64,000 nt of DNA from an uncultured Porphyromonadaceae bacterium (GCA_947567425.1 CANOLV010000002.1:124001-188000), one strand, 5' to 3'. Counted from the first letter of the stretch, positions 26,506-36,024 are shown. Notes: a model not told the origin generated them from the letters alone. Made by a program: numbers and translations.

Positions 26506-27816
26506 ATGAAAAGAGATATTTACGGTAGGCTTCTGACGTGGAAAGAGAGTGCAACGCGCAAACCTCTAATGCTTTATGGCGCAAGGCAGGTAGGCAAGTC
26601 GTATATCTTGACTGAATTCGGGAATAACGAATTTGATAATCTGATCAAAATTAACTGTTTCCGTAATCCGGTCATGGACACATTGTTTGCTTCCGATATT
26701 GACATCGACCGAATCTTGACGGGCATAGAGGCATATTCCGGACAGTCGGTCAAGCCTGGACGGACGTTGCTCTTTTTTGACGAAGTGCAGGAGATTCCCG
26801 CCGTAGTGTCGGCGCTTAAATATTTCTATGAGGATAAACCGGAGCTTCATGTAGTTGTTGCCGGTTCGCTTTTGGGTGTTCTGAATCTGTCCGGCGAATC
26901 TTTTCCTGTTGGAAAGGTCGATGTCATGCATCTGTATCCGATGACGTTTCTTGAGTATCTTGACGCGTCGGGCCATGAGCGTATGCGGATGCTTCTTGCC
27001 TCGTCCGACAGGACGTTGATCAATTCTTTAGGTGATGAATATATCGATTTGCTCAGGCAGTATTATTTTGTTGGTGGAATGCCTGAGGCGGTCAAATGTT
27101 TCGTCGGAGGCGGGTCGCCTTCGGAAGTCCGCGATATTCAGAATGCTATCCTCACGTCATACGAGGCAGATTTCGCCAAGCATGCCGGCGACTTCACCCA
27201 ACGTGTCCGGATGGTTTGGCAGTCGATTCCCGCGCAGTTGGCCCGCGAAAATAAGAAATTCATATATGGAGCCGTGCGCAAAGGTGGCAGAGCCGCTGAG
27301 TTTGAAAATGCCATACAGTGGCTCGTGGATGCCGGGCTGGTATATAAGGTATGCCGTGTAGCCAAGGTATGGCCCCCCTTGAAGTTCTACGAGGAGAAGG
27401 ACATATTCAAGCTGTTTTTGCTTGATGTTGGACTTTTAGGGGCGATGAGCGGGGTCGAGTCTGCCCAGGTGCTGATTGGCGACAATGTGTTCAACCAGTA
27501 CAAAGGCGCGTTTACGGAGAACTATGTGATGAATCAGCTTATAGCGGCGGATGGGCGGCCGCTTTATTATTTCAGCAAGGATAATTCTCCAATCGAAATA
27601 GATTTTGTGGTTCAGGATGCCGGACAGGTTTTCCCTATTGAAGTGAAGGCCGAGACTAACGTTAAGTCGAAGTCGCTTCGGCGATTTGTCACCGTCGACA
27701 ATGCCGACAGTGGAATCCGGGGCATACGGTTTTCTATGCTCGGCTTTGAGAGTCAGGATTGGATGGTCAATGTCCCGCTTTATGCAGTAGGATCGGTCAA
27801 GTTGTCGTCGATTTGA
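26506..27816 (+). CDS. AAA+ ATPase with DUF4143 domain (COG1373)
   Basis: A protein of 436 residues from the ATG at 26506; TTG 26491 falls inside the inverted motif and is rejected. Walker A is GARQVGKS at 25-32 and Walker B is LLFFDEVQE with Asp92-Glu93. Residues from about 200 form the DUF4143 winged-helix and restriction-endonuclease-like part, with the PD-(D/E)xK pattern IEIDFVV then FPIEVKAE. These ATPases are abundant and variably present in Bacteroidales; their function is unknown. The gene is framed by direct repeats that end 4 bp before it and begin 17 bp after it. Confidence 0.9.
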   Translation: MKRDIYGRLLTWKESATRKPLMLYGARQVGKSYILTEFGNNEFDNLIKINCFRNPVMDTLFASDIDIDRILTGIEAYSGQSVKPGRTLLFFDEVQEIPAVVSALKYFYEDKPELHVVVAGSLLGVLNLSGESFPVGKVDVMHLYPMTFLEYLDASGHERMRMLLASSDRTLINSLGDEYIDLLRQYYFVGGMPEAVKCFVGGGSPSEVRDIQNAILTSYEADFAKHAGDFTQRVRMVWQSIPAQLARENKKFIYGAVRKGGRAAEFENAIQWLVDAGLVYKVCRVAKVWPPLKFYEEKDIFKLFLLDVGLLGAMSGVESAQVLIGDNVFNQYKGAFTENYVMNQLIAADGRPLYYFSKDNSPIEIDFVVQDAGQVFPIEVKAETNVKSKSLRRFVTVDNADSGIRGIRFSMLGFESQDWMVNVPLYAVGSVKLSSI

Positions 27817-27833
27817 TCTTCTGTTGGACGTAG

Positions 27834-27911
27834 TTCGTCAATATTTGTGTGGATTTCCACGCATTATTCGTCAATATTTGTGTTTGATTTTACATTTTTA
27901 TTGACTTATGG
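27834..27911 (+). repeat. Downstream copy of the 78-bp direct repeat
   Basis: Starts 17 bp after the ATPase stop codon. It keeps both TTCGTCAATATTTGTGT motifs at the same 33-bp spacing, and a perfect GTGGA/TCCAC dyad between them, but the -7 element and the inverted motif have decayed. No intact gene follows; the next ATG opens only a ten-codon frame. Confidence 0.8.
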
Positions 27912-27998
27912 CGGTCGGATGCCGTGATTGGATCTCTTGAAGCGGACCTGAAACAATCTGAAAACTGTTTAAAAACGGGCTTCATGGCTATGAAAAAA

Positions 27999-28015
27999 TG
28001 TCAAACAAAGTGACA
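27999..28015 (+). promoter_or_regulatory. Inverted repeat just upstream of the rex promoter
   Basis: TGTCA and TGACA flank seven bases directly before the -33 region. It does not match the known Rex operator well (TTGTGAA-N4-TTCACAA), so it is a candidate site for Rex itself or another factor. Confidence 0.3.
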
Positions 28016-28020
28016 GACGC

Positions 28021-28050
28021 TTGCTGTAAGCGGAAAAATACTTATCTTTG
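28021..28050 (+). promoter_or_regulatory. Promoter for rex
   Basis: TTG at 28021-28023, a 19-base spacer and TATCTTTG at 28043-28050 fit the consensus. The leader before the ATG at 28128 is about 70 bases. Confidence 0.75.
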
Positions 28051-28127
28051 CGAATAGACCGGAGGATCCGCTGTATGACAGGCTCCGGATGGCAGAAACG
28101 ATATCATAATCAAAAAAGACTACCCTT

Positions 28128-28781
28128 ATGGAACAGAAGTCGACTTTTCCGGCCAGTGCAATACTGCCGGCTCCCACGTTGAGCCGTTTGCCCGGCTATC
28201 TGGCATTTGTGAGCCTCCTGAAGGAGGAAGGGGTGGAGTATGTGTCGTCGACTCAGATTTCCAAGGAGATAAATGTCGATGCATCTATGATAGCCAAGGA
28301 TTTGTCGTTTCTCAACATCAAGGGCAAGACCCGCATAGGCTACGACGTGGCCACGCTTGAGCACAAACTTCAGGAGTTTCTCGGATTCAGGCGCGGTCAC
28401 AATGCTGTCATCATAGGTGTCGGCAGTCTCGGCGCCTCGTTGCTGCAGGACAGCGGTCTGGCCAATTACGGTCTGCGCATCGTCGCCGGATTCGATGTGC
28501 GTCCTGAACTTGTCGGGACCAGCATCTGCGGCGTGCCGGTCTATGACATGGCTGACTTCGGCAGGCTCATCGGACAGCTTGGCGCAGGCATAGGCATCAT
28601 TGCGGTGCCGATGGAGATGGCGCAGCGTGTCTGCGACGAGATTGTGGCCGCAGGCATCCGTGCCTTGTGGAACTTTACCCCGATGCGCATCAAGGCTCCG
28701 GCCGGAATCGTGGTTCAGGACACCTCCATCTATGCCGATTTGGCCGTGATGTACAATAGGTTGGACAATATTCGCATGTGA
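28128..28781 (+). CDS. rex: Redox-sensing transcriptional repressor Rex
   Basis: A 217-residue Rex of normal length. The N-terminal winged helix (LPGYLAFVSLLKEEGVEYVSS, then NVDASMIAKDLSFLN) binds DNA and the Rossmann domain starts IIGVGSLGASLL, reading the NADH/NAD ratio. It normally represses fermentation and NADH-oxidation genes when NAD is high. It has its own promoter and is followed one base later by the FAH-like gene. Confidence 0.95.
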   Translation: MEQKSTFPASAILPAPTLSRLPGYLAFVSLLKEEGVEYVSSTQISKEINVDASMIAKDLSFLNIKGKTRIGYDVATLEHKLQEFLGFRRGHNAVIIGVGSLGASLLQDSGLANYGLRIVAGFDVRPELVGTSICGVPVYDMADFGRLIGQLGAGIGIIAVPMEMAQRVCDEIVAAGIRALWNFTPMRIKAPAGIVVQDTSIYADLAVMYNRLDNIRM

Positions 28782-28782
28782 C

Positions 28783-29337
28783 ATGAAGATATTCCGTTGT
28801 CTCCGGACTCCCGGTGAATCATTTTCCGTATCGCCCGGATTTCTGCTTTATCCCGATTCTGCCGTCGTTCGCGACGGAAAGCCCTTTTTCGTACCTGCGT
28901 TTGCCGACGGATGGACCTACAGGCTCGGTTTGGCCTGGCGCGTATGCCGTCTGGGAAAGACCATCGGCCCTCGTTTCGCCGACCGCTACTACGATGCCGT
29001 GTCGCTCTGTCTGTTTCCCGTTCCCGCCGGACTTCCCGCATCGTTCGGCGACGTGGCCACATCCTTTGACGGTGCGGTCATCATGGGTCAGTGGTTGCCG
29101 GTTCCTGACGATGCCGGTGCTCAGATCCTATGCAGGGCCGGGGGTGAGGAGTTCTCTTTCGGGGCCGACGGCGGTTCGATGGAGTCCATCATCCCTTGGA
29201 TAAGCCGCTACTGCACCCTTAAGATAGGCGATGTGATAGTGTCGTCGGTGTTGCCCCGTGAATTTGACTACCCGATCGACAGCCATGTGGAGATATCCCT
29301 CTGCCGGCGGCCATGCCTCGACTTCCGGATAAAATAA
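28783..29337 (+). CDS. Short fumarylacetoacetate-hydrolase-fold protein (function uncertain)
   Basis: A 184-residue protein beginning one base after rex. The pattern GKTIGPRFADRYYDAVSLCL and the C-terminal RYCTLKIGDVIVSSVLP resemble the FAH/YcgM fold, in which TLKxGD precedes the active-site loop. It is shorter than the family's usual 200-220 residues, and the classic metal-binding ExExE set is not obvious; the loop after KIGDV lacks the usual GTPxG. I infer a relative that may have lost catalysis. Its placement right after rex suggests co-transcription. Confidence 0.5.
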   Translation: MKIFRCLRTPGESFSVSPGFLLYPDSAVVRDGKPFFVPAFADGWTYRLGLAWRVCRLGKTIGPRFADRYYDAVSLCLFPVPAGLPASFGDVATSFDGAVIMGQWLPVPDDAGAQILCRAGGEEFSFGADGGSMESIIPWISRYCTLKIGDVIVSSVLPREFDYPIDSHVEISLCRRPCLDFRIK

Positions 29338-29386
29338 TCCCGCTTATTTCAATTTCCTCTCTCACTCAAATTACTGCTCCTCTCCA

Positions 29387-32300
29387 ATGTTCTCCCTGCC
29401 GCGCCTCGTAGGCCGCATACTCATCCTGTTAATCCCATTAGCCGCATACTCTGCGTCCGCCGCGGGGTCAAGGCTCGCGTCCGGACGTTGGGTCAAGTTG
29501 AGGGTACCCGCTTCCGGCATATATCAAGTGAATGACCGGAGCCTTTCCGACATGGGTTTCACCAATCCCGGCAAGGTGTCGGTCGACGGACTCCCCTTCG
29601 TAAGGTATGGCGGCAAACTGATATTTTACTGCGAGGGGCCTCTCTCCGTGAGCCTCGCGGCTGACGGCGCTCCGGTGGTCGCGGCTGATCCCTGCAGCCC
29701 ATACGGCTATTGTCTGCTCACCGATTCCGGCGACGTGGCATCCGGTCTTGTGTCAGTTCCGTTTCCCGGCGACGCCGATACTGTCGTGGCCTCGCACCGC
29801 CATGTCGAGGTGGTTCATCCCGGCGAGGTGTGCTATGCCGATATGGGTTCTCGTCGGTTCGGCCACCCCTTTCAGAGCCGTTCGGTGGCCTCATATAGCT
29901 TCGGCGAGGTCATGTCGGCCGACAGCATAGCCGATGCCGCGCTCCATATAAGCTGGCTCACCGATGTGCCGGGCACGCTCTACGCCTCGCTCCGGGGTGA
30001 CGGTTGCGCCGTCATCGGTTCCGAGAGGATGGAGGCGCTGTCGGTCCGGAAGCCTTCGTTGCGCCAGTCGGAGGTGAGTTGCCGCCTTCGCCGCGGCTCT
30101 GCCCCGGAGTTTGACCTTACCTTCAGCGATGTCGCCAACAAAGGATTCACGGCTGTAGGTCATCTGGTCCTGACATACGGGGCGGCCAACTCTCTCGGCG
30201 GCCGAAAGCAGACGGTCATGCATCTGTCCGATGCCGACAGCCGTATGGCGGTCGAGGTTCCCGGTGCCGTCGAGGTATGGGATGTCACCCCCGGAGCCAC
30301 GGTCAGGCGATTGGAGGTGGTCGGCGGGCGGGTGATGCCGGCGGTGTCGGGCAGCGTCAGGCTTGTGGCGTTTGACCCCGCGGCCGAGCTTCCCGAGCCG
30401 GAGATGTGCGGACAAGTCGCTCCTCACGATCTGCTTGCCGGAGCCGGGGAGGCCGACATGCTTGTGGTGGCCTGTGCCGGGCTTCTTGAAGCCGCCGGCG
30501 AGCTTGCATCACTCCACCGCCGCCTTCAGCACCTCAATGTCATTGTGGCCTCCGACCGTCAGATCTACAATGAATACTCCTCGGGGCGCCCCTGCGCCGA
30601 AGCCATAAGGGAGTATGCACGAAGTGTTTACCTCGCTTCAGGCCGTAGGTTGCGTTATCTGCTCCTCTACGGTGGCGGTTCGTATGACAATTGGCACGCC
30701 CTTGACGGCGGATTCGCTCTGCCCACCTACCAGTGCCGTTCCGACCGCTATATGTTCGACAGTGGCAGAAGCTACTGTTCCGACGCGTTTTTCGGCATGA
30801 TGGACTCCGTGGTCGACCATGAGCAGATGTTTTTCGGCGAGGTGGCTCTCGGAGTGGGGCGCATCACAGCCTCATCTCAGACCGAGGCCCGCGATGTCAA
30901 CCGTAAGATAGAGCGTCGGCTGAGCCGTTCTGCCGATGTGGCTTCGCTGGCGCGGACGGGGGTGGTGCTCTGCGATGCCGGCGACGGAGGGTTGCATCTG
31001 CGCACCGCCGAGGAGCTTGCCGCGCAGTTTGCCGGAGGTGATGCCGGCGCGGTGGTTCATAAGGTCTACACCGACCTGACGCGGTGGTCGGGAGGACGCG
31101 CCGTGGCTGCCAAAAGCGACTATCTGCGCCATCTCCGCGCCGGATGCGGATTTGTCCACTATGCCGGCCACGGCACCGAATACAGCATCACCGGACAGAA
31201 TCTGTGGTCGGTGGCCGATGTCGGGAGTTCCGCCGGCCCGGTGCCGCCGGTGGTGTTCCATAGTTCATGCCTTAACGGACGGTTTGACGGCGACCGGCGT
31301 TCGCTTGCCGAAGCCATGCTTGCATCGCCCGACGGCGGAGCTTCGGCATGCATCATGGCCGCCCGCAACACCGACGCGTCCCACAACCGCCGCCTGCACC
31401 TCGAATTCATCCGCCTCGCTTCGGTCGCTCCGTCCGGAAGCCGTTTGGGCGATTTGTGGCTCGATGCGCAGAACGCCGTCGTGGCCACCGCACGCGAGGT
31501 GGGCCATTCGCCCCTCGCCATCAATGTACGCCACTTTAACCTTATCGGCGACCCCGCGCTTCCGCTCTACAGCCCCGCGCTGAAGGTGGTGGCCGCGCTT
31601 GACTCCTGCGGATCATCCTCCACCGGACTCGATTTCGTTCTAAGCGGACAGATCGAGAATGCCGGCGGAGGCGTGGCCCGCGGCTTTGAGGGTAAGGTGC
31701 GGGCCGAGGCATTCCTGACGGGTGCGGAGCGGGCCACGCTCGGCCAGGACGGTTCAGCTCCCGGTGCTGTCCGGGTGTCGGTCGACGATGTTCCGGTATG
31801 GGCGGGCGAGGCGCAGGTGTCCGGAGGCCGGTTCTCCATGTCGGTCAGTTTGCCCGGTTCGCTGCGTGGAGGTGCATACAGGCTGGTGTTTTCCGCCACC
31901 GACGGCCATGACGCGGCCTCGGGTGCAATATGCGGTCTAAGTGTCGGTTCAGAAGCTATGCGGACCGACTCCGTGGCTCCGCTCATATCCCGCCTCGCGG
32001 TCGACGGAGAGCGGTATGGCGGCATGGTCGTTTCGCCCCGGGCTGTGGTGGCCGAGGTGTCCGACTCCGGTTCGGGACTATGTTCCGTGGGCCACGCTCC
32101 CGGTGGTGGGTGCAGGCTGATGATCGATGGCCGGTGGGTGCCGGTCGGAGCGGAGTGCGTCAGTCAGATGTCGGCCGATCTGTGGCGTGTGGAATATCCA
32201 TTGCCCGCCTTGTCCGACGGCCGTCATTCCCTGACCCTCTCGGTCAGCGACAATGCCGGCAACCGTGCTTCACAGTCGGTTGACTTTACCCTGCTCCGGC

Positions 32301-32593
32301 GCGAAGCCTCGGCTGTGCTCGAAGCCGACAGGCGTGATGTGCGCGGAGAGGCTGCGTTCACGTGGACGCATGACCTCGGCCCCGATGCAGAGGTAGTGCT
32401 TTTGGTGCGCGACATCAATGGCCGCACAGTGTGCCGCAGGCGGTTCGACGGCGAGGAGGACAGTTATATATGGAATCTATGCGGAGCCGACGGCTTCTCC
32501 GTCGCCTCCGGACCCTACGACTGCCATCTGCTCGCCACCGACGGGCATCGCTACGCCTCGTCGGCCGCTCTCCGCATCATAGTCCTCCACTAA
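29387..32593 (+). CDS. PorU-like C25 cysteine peptidase family protein (first copy)
   Basis: A 1068-residue exported protein with a signal peptide (LIPLAAYSASAA). It begins with the PorU-type N-terminal domain (GRWVKLRVPASGIYQVNDRSL), then a gingipain-type caspase fold with His595 in YAGHGTEY and Cys628 in SSCLNG, so the dyad is intact. Ig-like domains follow, and the end (VRDINGRTVCRRRF) resembles a FlgD/type A C-terminal domain. PorU is the sortase of type IX secretion, cutting the C-terminal signal of cargo at the outer membrane. No other type IX genes adjoin it, so an ordinary C25 protease is possible. It starts 49 bp after the FAH-like gene and is convergent with the fimbrial operon. Confidence 0.75.
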   Translation: MFSLPRLVGRILILLIPLAAYSASAAGSRLASGRWVKLRVPASGIYQVNDRSLSDMGFTNPGKVSVDGLPFVRYGGKLIFYCEGPLSVSLAADGAPVVAADPCSPYGYCLLTDSGDVASGLVSVPFPGDADTVVASHRHVEVVHPGEVCYADMGSRRFGHPFQSRSVASYSFGEVMSADSIADAALHISWLTDVPGTLYASLRGDGCAVIGSERMEALSVRKPSLRQSEVSCRLRRGSAPEFDLTFSDVANKGFTAVGHLVLTYGAANSLGGRKQTVMHLSDADSRMAVEVPGAVEVWDVTPGATVRRLEVVGGRVMPAVSGSVRLVAFDPAAELPEPEMCGQVAPHDLLAGAGEADMLVVACAGLLEAAGELASLHRRLQHLNVIVASDRQIYNEYSSGRPCAEAIREYARSVYLASGRRLRYLLLYGGGSYDNWHALDGGFALPTYQCRSDRYMFDSGRSYCSDAFFGMMDSVVDHEQMFFGEVALGVGRITASSQTEARDVNRKIERRLSRSADVASLARTGVVLCDAGDGGLHLRTAEELAAQFAGGDAGAVVHKVYTDLTRWSGGRAVAAKSDYLRHLRAGCGFVHYAGHGTEYSITGQNLWSVADVGSSAGPVPPVVFHSSCLNGRFDGDRRSLAEAMLASPDGGASACIMAARNTDASHNRRLHLEFIRLASVAPSGSRLGDLWLDAQNAVVATAREVGHSPLAINVRHFNLIGDPALPLYSPALKVVAALDSCGSSSTGLDFVLSGQIENAGGGVARGFEGKVRAEAFLTGAERATLGQDGSAPGAVRVSVDDVPVWAGEAQVSGGRFSMSVSLPGSLRGGAYRLVFSATDGHDAASGAICGLSVGSEAMRTDSVAPLISRLAVDGERYGGMVVSPRAVVAEVSDSGSGLCSVGHAPGGGCRLMIDGRWVPVGAECVSQMSADLWRVEYPLPALSDGRHSLTLSVSDNAGNRASQSVDFTLLRREASAVLEADRRDVRGEAAFTWTHDLGPDAEVVLLVRDINGRTVCRRRFDGEEDSYIWNLCGADGFSVASGPYDCHLLATDGHRYASSAALRIIVLH

Positions 32594-32608
32594 GCCCCCA
32601 AGTCAGCA

Positions 32609-35600
32609 TCAATTCTGGATACTGCGGACAAAGCAGGCATCTTTTCCTTGAGCAACATTTCCTCCTGAGATCTGGAAGAAGTCGAAAGTAAAGTAATTTA
32701 TGTCCCATCCAACTATGGCTCCTCCTTCTGAGTTTAGAGATACGTTTGTAGGAGATTCGAACCAATATATGGCTCCGGGTCGGCGGAATACGTCGAAAAA
32801 TAATGGACAGTCATTAACACCATTTGGATAAGTTGCAGGCCTATCCGTTCGTATAGGAAGCCTATCTGTATTGAAGTATCCCCATCTGTCTGTGGAGCAA
32901 TTATATCTTAATAGCCCTTTATGATTATTTATTGAGTTTATTCGGTGTCCGTATCCAGATGCTCCGATCGGGAAGAATAGATTTTTACCGGTCTTATAAT
33001 TGTAGACGAAGCATCCTCGCATGCCCTTATTTTTATCGCCCGACATATAACCGTAGACATCGCTGATTTTGGATAGTGTTTCATTCGAGCCATCACCGTA
33101 TAACACACCATACCCTTGTTCCATGTCAGAATTTCTTCCAGAATATAAATTTGCATAATCGCTTTGTCTCGCAACTCGCATCGTCGACTGAGAATCGAAT
33201 GATACTTGGTTGGGACCTGCCCAAGTACCGGTTACTTTAGATGTTATATTGTCCCATTTGGCTGTTCCGGAAGTTGCAAGCGTTAATTCTTTGTCATCAG
33301 CAGCATTCTTTATAAAGTCGTTCGGTTTTACTTCAGTCCACGGCGATTTGTTGTTGACATTGTTGCTTGAAGCTATGGGCTGATCCCAGTTGCCGAATTT
33401 AAACATCGACCCTTCGTCAAGTGGGCTGGAAGCCACACTGTCCTTGGCGACATTGTTCGAGGTCATCCACTTCACTCCATCACCGGCTATATCATCGGCA
33501 CCATACCCCTGACGCACATAGATGAGATGGACGCAGGTGTAGTTGTGGTACTCCACACGGATTATGGCATAGTTCGGATTGGCGTCGTCGGTAGTTCCGT
33601 TGAAGTTGATGGTGAAGTCCATGTTCGATCCGGTTTCACCTTCGATGGTCTGATATGTTCTTGTTATGTTGTTTTTATCTTTAAATTCTATTGAACCTGT
33701 AGTCATTGTTTCTTGATGTCCTTCAAGGCTGATTGTTCCGTTTCTGTCGTTCCAACCAGTTTTGTTATCTTCTCCTCGTTTTGTGTCGCGAATAATGAAT
33801 GCACGCCAAGGCCCTTCTGAAGCCAATGGCTTGAATTCGACAGATTCTTCATTTGGGAGAATTTTGAGCACTACGTGGAATGGATCGTTATTTTTGCCGC
33901 TTCTCCATATACCTTTGGGATTCACTATTCGGCGTACTTGCCTAATGGATATTTCTTCGCCACTTTGTGCGCCATTGTTTGTACTCAACCCAGTTGTAAG
34001 GATTGTGCTGTCAGAAAGAACTACCTTAACTTTTATTTTTGCCTCACGTTGATAAGCCGCAAAGGGGTTGTTGCCTGTGTAGGCTGTCTCTTTGATAAGC
34101 TGTTTGGCACGAGTCCATAGCGGTATGTTCACCGTATAGTGATTATTATTATCTTCATTTTTTAGCGCAACATGGGCTTCTCCATTTACAAGAGCCTCCT
34201 CTTTAGAAATAGTGCTTGGAGATAAATTGGTGTATACGCGTTTGTTACGGGCCGGACTCTGGTTATAATATGCTTGATTGGAAGTAACTGTAAATGGCTT
34301 TTCTGCCGTTATAACAGTTTCAACAGTCTTTTGTAAAGATAAAAAGCCATTCCATGGATAAGCTGTTGGATTGTCCATTTTATTCCAATAAAGGGCATAG
34401 GCATCGTTGCCGGGAGTTGCGGCTACTCCATTTTCTGCACCCATGGGTGCCCAGTTATTTGACGAGATTTCTGCTTCTATTTTACTTATTGTTGCAGTTC
34501 CTGCATCAATATCAAGCGGCAGCATCATAGAGTGGTTATAAAGATAAGATATGTAGTAAGGGTTAGGTGTTTGAATTTTTCTGTCTTCTTTTTTATAGTC
34601 GATGTGCCAGTCCACGTCGTTGGCATAGCCGTTGAAGCGGAGTGTCAGTTTGTAGTGGTGGTTGCGCTGGGTGTTGTAGTCAAGATGCGTGTCTTTTCCG
34701 AGCATGAATCGGTAGGTGATTTCTCCCTGGCCCGGATCTCCCGGGTTGATGGAGTAGTAGTAGGCCTTTACTTCGATGTATGAACCGTACTTTTTGGCAT
34801 CTTTCCAAGCCTTGTTGTCGGTGTGTATGCCTTCGGGAAATGAGGTACCCACAGTATCTTTGGCGGCCTGGTTGACCTGCTGGCGTTTGTCCGATTCGGT
34901 TCCTTCCACTCCTTTGCCCTGCATATTTTCGAACAGGAAAAGAGAGTTTATTGACTCACTATGCTGGGCTGCCAATCGTTTTTCGATATCAAGTGATGGA
35001 TCTACGGCCGCTTTCTCATCTGCTCCATATATGGCATGGCCTCTTGATATGTAGGCAGGCCATGTTTCTGTAGTGTAAATTGTGCTATCTGCAGGAGCGT
35101 AGGTTATGGTCTGTTCTGTTTTTGCAAATGGTATTTCGACCCCTTCGAGCGGCACTTTCTCCGCTTCCACCGGATAGTCGGCGCCAAGATAGCAGGAGTC
35201 GGGTATATCCTTGATGGTGACTGACTTGAGGAATATCCAGATGTTCTCCTTAAGCTTGGTTCCGTCAAATGCCACGGTGACTTTCGACACCATGCGCTTC
35301 ATCCACGAGTGGAGAGTGACGGCGTTCTGATTGATGATGACATCGCCCGTAAATCCTTCGCTTGAAGCTTCCGAACCCTGCTCGGTGGTGAAGTAGCCGA
35401 ACATCTGATTGTTCTTGGAGATGTCGTCGGAATTCCATTTCAGGCGTATTTTGTGCAGTTGGTCCTCAGTGTCGATGTCATAACCTTCGAGGCCGCCCAT
35501 GTTGGCCACGGCATATATGCGGTAGCGGCCGAAAGGCATCATGTTGGCGCGGTTCTCCACGCCGATGGTGAATTTGGCCTGGCCGGTCTTGGCCTCTGCC

Positions 35601-35968
35601 TGGTGCTGTCCGGGCTTTACCGCGTCGGCCGATGTCGACGAGTTGGTCGCAGGGGTGTAGGAATAACCTTCAAGGTCGCTTTGGGTATACTTGCGGAAGA
35701 GATTGCCCGACATGTCATAGACGAGTACGCAGAGCGACTCTATCTCGCCGATGGCGTCGCCCGGAGTGCCGCCCTCTGTGGCTCGTGAGTTGAGCGGATT
35801 GCTGATTTCATAGAAGTTGAGCTTCATGCTTACGGCGGCGTCGCCGTCGCCTATGACGGAGGGGTCGTAGATGGGGTCGTCCTTGCACGAAGCAAGAGGC
35901 ATGAGCATGGCGCATGCCGTCAGCAGACTGAGAAATCTATACTTTATGTCGGTAATCTTCAGATTCAT
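32609..35968 (-). CDS. Fimbrial tip-type lipoprotein, DUF4906-like, last gene of the fimbrial operon
   Basis: An 1119-residue lipoprotein with lipobox cysteine in MPLASCKDD. The first 300 residues look like an Mfa/FimA-type fimbrillin domain (VSMKLNFYEISNP, IESLCVLVYD, YRIYAVANMGG); the remainder is a long beta-rich extension with DUF4906-like repeats. Proteins like this cap Bacteroidales fimbriae and may be the adhesin. Base composition changes inside the gene: the 5' third is GC-rich like its neighbours, while about 32.6-34.6 kb is more AT-rich, which suggests exchange of the C-terminal part. It ends 15 bp from the convergent PorU-like gene. Confidence 0.75.
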   Translation of the reverse strand: MNLKITDIKYRFLSLLTACAMLMPLASCKDDPIYDPSVIGDGDAAVSMKLNFYEISNPLNSRATEGGTPGDAIGEIESLCVLVYDMSGNLFRKYTQSDLEGYSYTPATNSSTSADAVKPGQHQAEAKTGQAKFTIGVENRANMMPFGRYRIYAVANMGGLEGYDIDTEDQLHKIRLKWNSDDISKNNQMFGYFTTEQGSEASSEGFTGDVIINQNAVTLHSWMKRMVSKVTVAFDGTKLKENIWIFLKSVTIKDIPDSCYLGADYPVEAEKVPLEGVEIPFAKTEQTITYAPADSTIYTTETWPAYISRGHAIYGADEKAAVDPSLDIEKRLAAQHSESINSLFLFENMQGKGVEGTESDKRQQVNQAAKDTVGTSFPEGIHTDNKAWKDAKKYGSYIEVKAYYYSINPGDPGQGEITYRFMLGKDTHLDYNTQRNHHYKLTLRFNGYANDVDWHIDYKKEDRKIQTPNPYYISYLYNHSMMLPLDIDAGTATISKIEAEISSNNWAPMGAENGVAATPGNDAYALYWNKMDNPTAYPWNGFLSLQKTVETVITAEKPFTVTSNQAYYNQSPARNKRVYTNLSPSTISKEEALVNGEAHVALKNEDNNNHYTVNIPLWTRAKQLIKETAYTGNNPFAAYQREAKIKVKVVLSDSTILTTGLSTNNGAQSGEEISIRQVRRIVNPKGIWRSGKNNDPFHVVLKILPNEESVEFKPLASEGPWRAFIIRDTKRGEDNKTGWNDRNGTISLEGHQETMTTGSIEFKDKNNITRTYQTIEGETGSNMDFTINFNGTTDDANPNYAIIRVEYHNYTCVHLIYVRQGYGADDIAGDGVKWMTSNNVAKDSVASSPLDEGSMFKFGNWDQPIASSNNVNNKSPWTEVKPNDFIKNAADDKELTLATSGTAKWDNITSKVTGTWAGPNQVSFDSQSTMRVARQSDYANLYSGRNSDMEQGYGVLYGDGSNETLSKISDVYGYMSGDKNKGMRGCFVYNYKTGKNLFFPIGASGYGHRINSINNHKGLLRYNCSTDRWGYFNTDRLPIRTDRPATYPNGVNDCPLFFDVFRRPGAIYWFESPTNVSLNSEGGAIVGWDINYFTFDFFQISGGNVAQGKDACFVRSIQN

Positions 35969-36024
35969 TGCAAGTATGTGTATATATATGATGTGTCGTT
36001 GTGATGTATGATTGGTGCGGATGG

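Noticed and set aside
28110-28784. Open frame antisense to rex
   Set aside because: rex has a promoter, normal length and both domains; the antisense frame has none of these.
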